Below, in pieces: positions 61,761 to 64,000 of a DNA stretch of 64,000 nucleotides. The DNA is from Nematostella vectensis (taxonomy: Eukaryota > Cnidaria > Anthozoa > Actiniaria > Edwardsiidae). The first letter of the stretch is position 1. Each line of letters opens with the position of its first letter. A program made the position numbers and the translations under genes. The notes below the pieces were generated by a model. The model was not told the origin of the DNA. It ran no database searches and worked only from the letters and a program-made list of their open reading frames with translations. The stretch covers positions 3,621,001 to 3,685,000 of the forward strand of contig NC_064043.1 in assembly GCF_932526225.1 (NCBI RefSeq), given 5' to 3'.

Positions 61761-61945
61761 TGGACTATAGATGATTTTGTCGTGAGGTCGCCGCGGGAAG
61801 CAAACGGCACAGATACGTTCACGGGACGGCATAAAACAGCTTTCTTACTAAACAGGAACGACTTTTAGAGAACACATTTGGGTACCTTCGGTGCTAGGGA
61901 GCTTCGCTAACTCGAGGTAGCAGTTCGAATTATTGAGTGATAATG

Positions 61946-61951
61946 AATAAA
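61946..61951 (+). terminator. Candidate poly(A) signal of the EGF gene
   Basis: AATAAA about 870 bases after the stop. A further one lies at 62333. Neither is proven. Confidence 0.35.
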
Positions 61952-62339
61952 AATTAATACAAAGGGACCTTAAAGCTAGTACAGTTAGCATATCTTCAGG
62001 GAAACGTCCGTCTTATCAGAGTGATCTGTTTAAGAAAACAAGCAAGGTTTCTCCCATTTGGTCGCTTTATTCGGTACGTCTTATTGTTAAGTTAAAAAGT
62101 AAATTCTCCATGAGAATGCTGGCAAAGCATCAGTTAATTGACTTGACCCCTGTGCACCACGTGTCCCCTTATTTGGGCTTCCTGTGTCGCACAATTGAGG
62201 GTACAAAATTTCACCAAGGGAGGGAGGGTTCATCGATAAAATACTTCAAACTACAGTTTGCAAATATAAACAGATCAGCTTTCAAGTGTAATTTGAAATG
62301 CATCTATTCAAAGTTGTTTTTTACACTTTATTAATAAAA

Positions 62340-64000
62340 TATCTATTACAAAGTATTTTTTCGTCGTTTGTGTTGCTTGAAAAGCAAAAATAGCAAAAGA
62401 AAAATGCCGATATTTTGAAAATGATATCCTTCACTAAGCATATGAAAACATCAAGAGGGCTGTCCTTTTAATATTACAAAAAGTGAACATAAACATTAAA
62501 TAATTCAATGAAGAATAGGAGAATGATTCTCATAAGAAAAAATCCTCATTCGACACTTCCCCAGACCCACTTCGCAGCTGTATCTCAGGTATATCAATAC
62601 AGTTATGGGATAAAACGTGTTACTGACTAGCTGAATCAATAATATTACCACACACTCGCGCCATCGTGACGCAATGGTTTGATAGCATTATCAAGAGCAA
62701 ATTAAAAATCTCTGAAGTTATTAAATGACAAGCCCTGTCTTAACACGAAGCGACCCAAATTGATAAATAAACCTTTTTTTATTAATTAAGAACTGCTTCT
62801 TACGAGATCTGTGAGGGATGATGGATAGATATGATTTCGGCACAACCCCTGTATAGCTTCCTCATGATGCGGGCCAGGTTTCTCTCCATTTCCACGTCTG
62901 TGGATTTATGCTGCCTCATCAAGACTTTGCACTTTTTGCTCCAAGGTAATTGATTACGATCTTCCCGATCCGTCTAAAATATTACTTTTCTTGCTGCTTG
63001 CTGTATCTCATTAAAATTATCTGCGTAGGGCTTATGTAATTAGAGTTTCATTTAGATCTTTTATATCATTGAGATCTTACAGAGAGAAGCAATATCCGTT
63101 GTAATGTCAGACCGCTTAATAATGTATACGCGATAAATTTATGAGTCGCATAAAACAGTCTTTTTTATTTGTTTAGTTATTTTAATCAGTATTTCGATGA
63201 TGACTTGTTGTTATGACTTTACTGTAAACTGTATTTCGACCGGTTTGTTCTTGCTTACCTGTCACCCTCTCCGACTGTATTTTGTTACTCAGTGTGTACA
63301 CTCCTAAGTGGGCTATACAATTTGACTTCACCCTCTTGGGCCCCCTAGGCCACCCCCTGGCTACGCCCCTGTTTTGGGTGCGAAGGGCCAAATCGATAGT
63401 ACATGGGAGGGTTGTAAGATTTGTTTCGAATCATAATTTCATTTCTGCTTTTGTTATTCTTATGCATTATATTGTGTTTAGTAATGGTCACTTGTATATG
63501 CAACTTTTGCTTAACAGTTCCCTATTCCAGCCAGTTCGCTGAACTATTGAGGAAATCTGCGAAAAGTTTTTGATGAAATATGTGTATAAATTCCCAGGAC
63601 ATTGTACCATCATTTCTATTTTCTGTTGTTCACACACCTCCAAACACACTGAGTCTATAGCTGTTCTTCTTGGCTCGATGCAGAATGGCCAATATGTTCA
63701 GTCTATTTTGTTCACGCATGTACCTTAGCTGTCCGCATTTTTATCCCGACAGTTTTCTCTGTCCTCGTCATCCTGCATCTCGTCTAACCACACAGCGAGC
63801 GGTTACAGAGTAGAATTCGTATAACCACACATAGCGGAGCGGTTACAGAGAAGGGTTCGTCTAACCGCACAGCGAACTGGTGTACAGAGTAAAGACATGT
63901 CCCTGTTTTCTCTCTGTTTATCCATTTCGCGTCTACTCACGAAGTGATTGTGAAGGACTGTAGTCAATTGCGTTTTTATTCCCGTTCTCTGTTATCCCGT
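62340..64000. other. Intergenic tail of the window, no gene recognised
   Basis: No supported coding region. 63340-63371 contains CCACCCCCTGGCTACGCCCC, the kind of end seen in many invertebrate DNA-transposon remnants, related to the repeats near 1780 and 2114. 63785-63895 holds about three copies of a ~45-bp unit with CACAGCGAGCGGTTACAGAG. Confidence 0.4.
63785..63895. repeat. ~45-bp tandem repeat, three copies
   Basis: Units of the form TCTAACCACACAGCGAGCGG then TTACAGAGTAGAATTCG, with small indels. Confidence 0.7.

Overview
The window looks like a piece of an intron-rich animal nuclear genome. Gene content, intron density, one-exon-per-EGF-module architecture and many small inverted-repeat elements fit an anthozoan cnidarian (sea-anemone type); that placement is an inference from style, not proven. 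No rRNA, tRNA or CRISPR was recognised.

Layout. (1) 324-1562 (+): an intronless two-pass membrane protein with two PPxY motifs and nine 14-residue repeats. (2) 2506-4520 (+): a five-exon nucleoside diphosphate kinase (NME/NDPK, 152 aa, all key residues present) behind a TATA box. (3) 5048-7025: a ~2 kb, 21-bp minisatellite. (4) 7422-20340 (-): a 23-exon sorting nexin 25 (SNX25; PXA-RGS-PX-nexin C, 988 aa). (5) 20634-22229 (+): an intronless DEAD-box RNA helicase (531 aa), divergent from SNX25 across ~290 bp. (6) 23610-35270 (+): DIS3/Rrp44, the exosome nuclease, 24 exons, 950 aa. (7) 35271-43490: gene-poor DNA with a decayed non-LTR reverse transcriptase fragment sitting among copies of a local repeat. 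(8) 43980-61074 (+): a 10-exon secreted protein (572 aa) with a signal peptide, a lysozyme-like N-terminal domain and nine EGF modules, one per exon, all in phase 1-1. (9) 61075-64000: 3' flank with small repeats. Exon chains were assembled by hand; every junction follows GT-AG and phases add up across all four spliced genes.

The most striking pattern is that tandem repeats in the introns repeatedly copy exon-intron junctions. Donor-containing arrays follow DIS3 exon 10 (33-bp unit, ~21 copies), DIS3 exon 19 (69-bp unit), SNX25 exon 5, SNX25 exon 13 and EGF-gene exon 8 (139 bp, two copies). Acceptor-containing duplications precede EGF-gene exon 7 (32 bp, four copies) and SNX25 exon 19 (109 bp). 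Other arrays sit just upstream of EGF-gene exons 6, 8 and 10. At DIS3 exon 10 the first ten repeated donors keep the reading frame open, so a slip to a downstream donor would add multiples of 11 residues. The genes are otherwise functionally unrelated (nucleotide metabolism, endosomal sorting, RNA helicase, RNA decay, extracellular matrix or defence) and share only neighbourhood.
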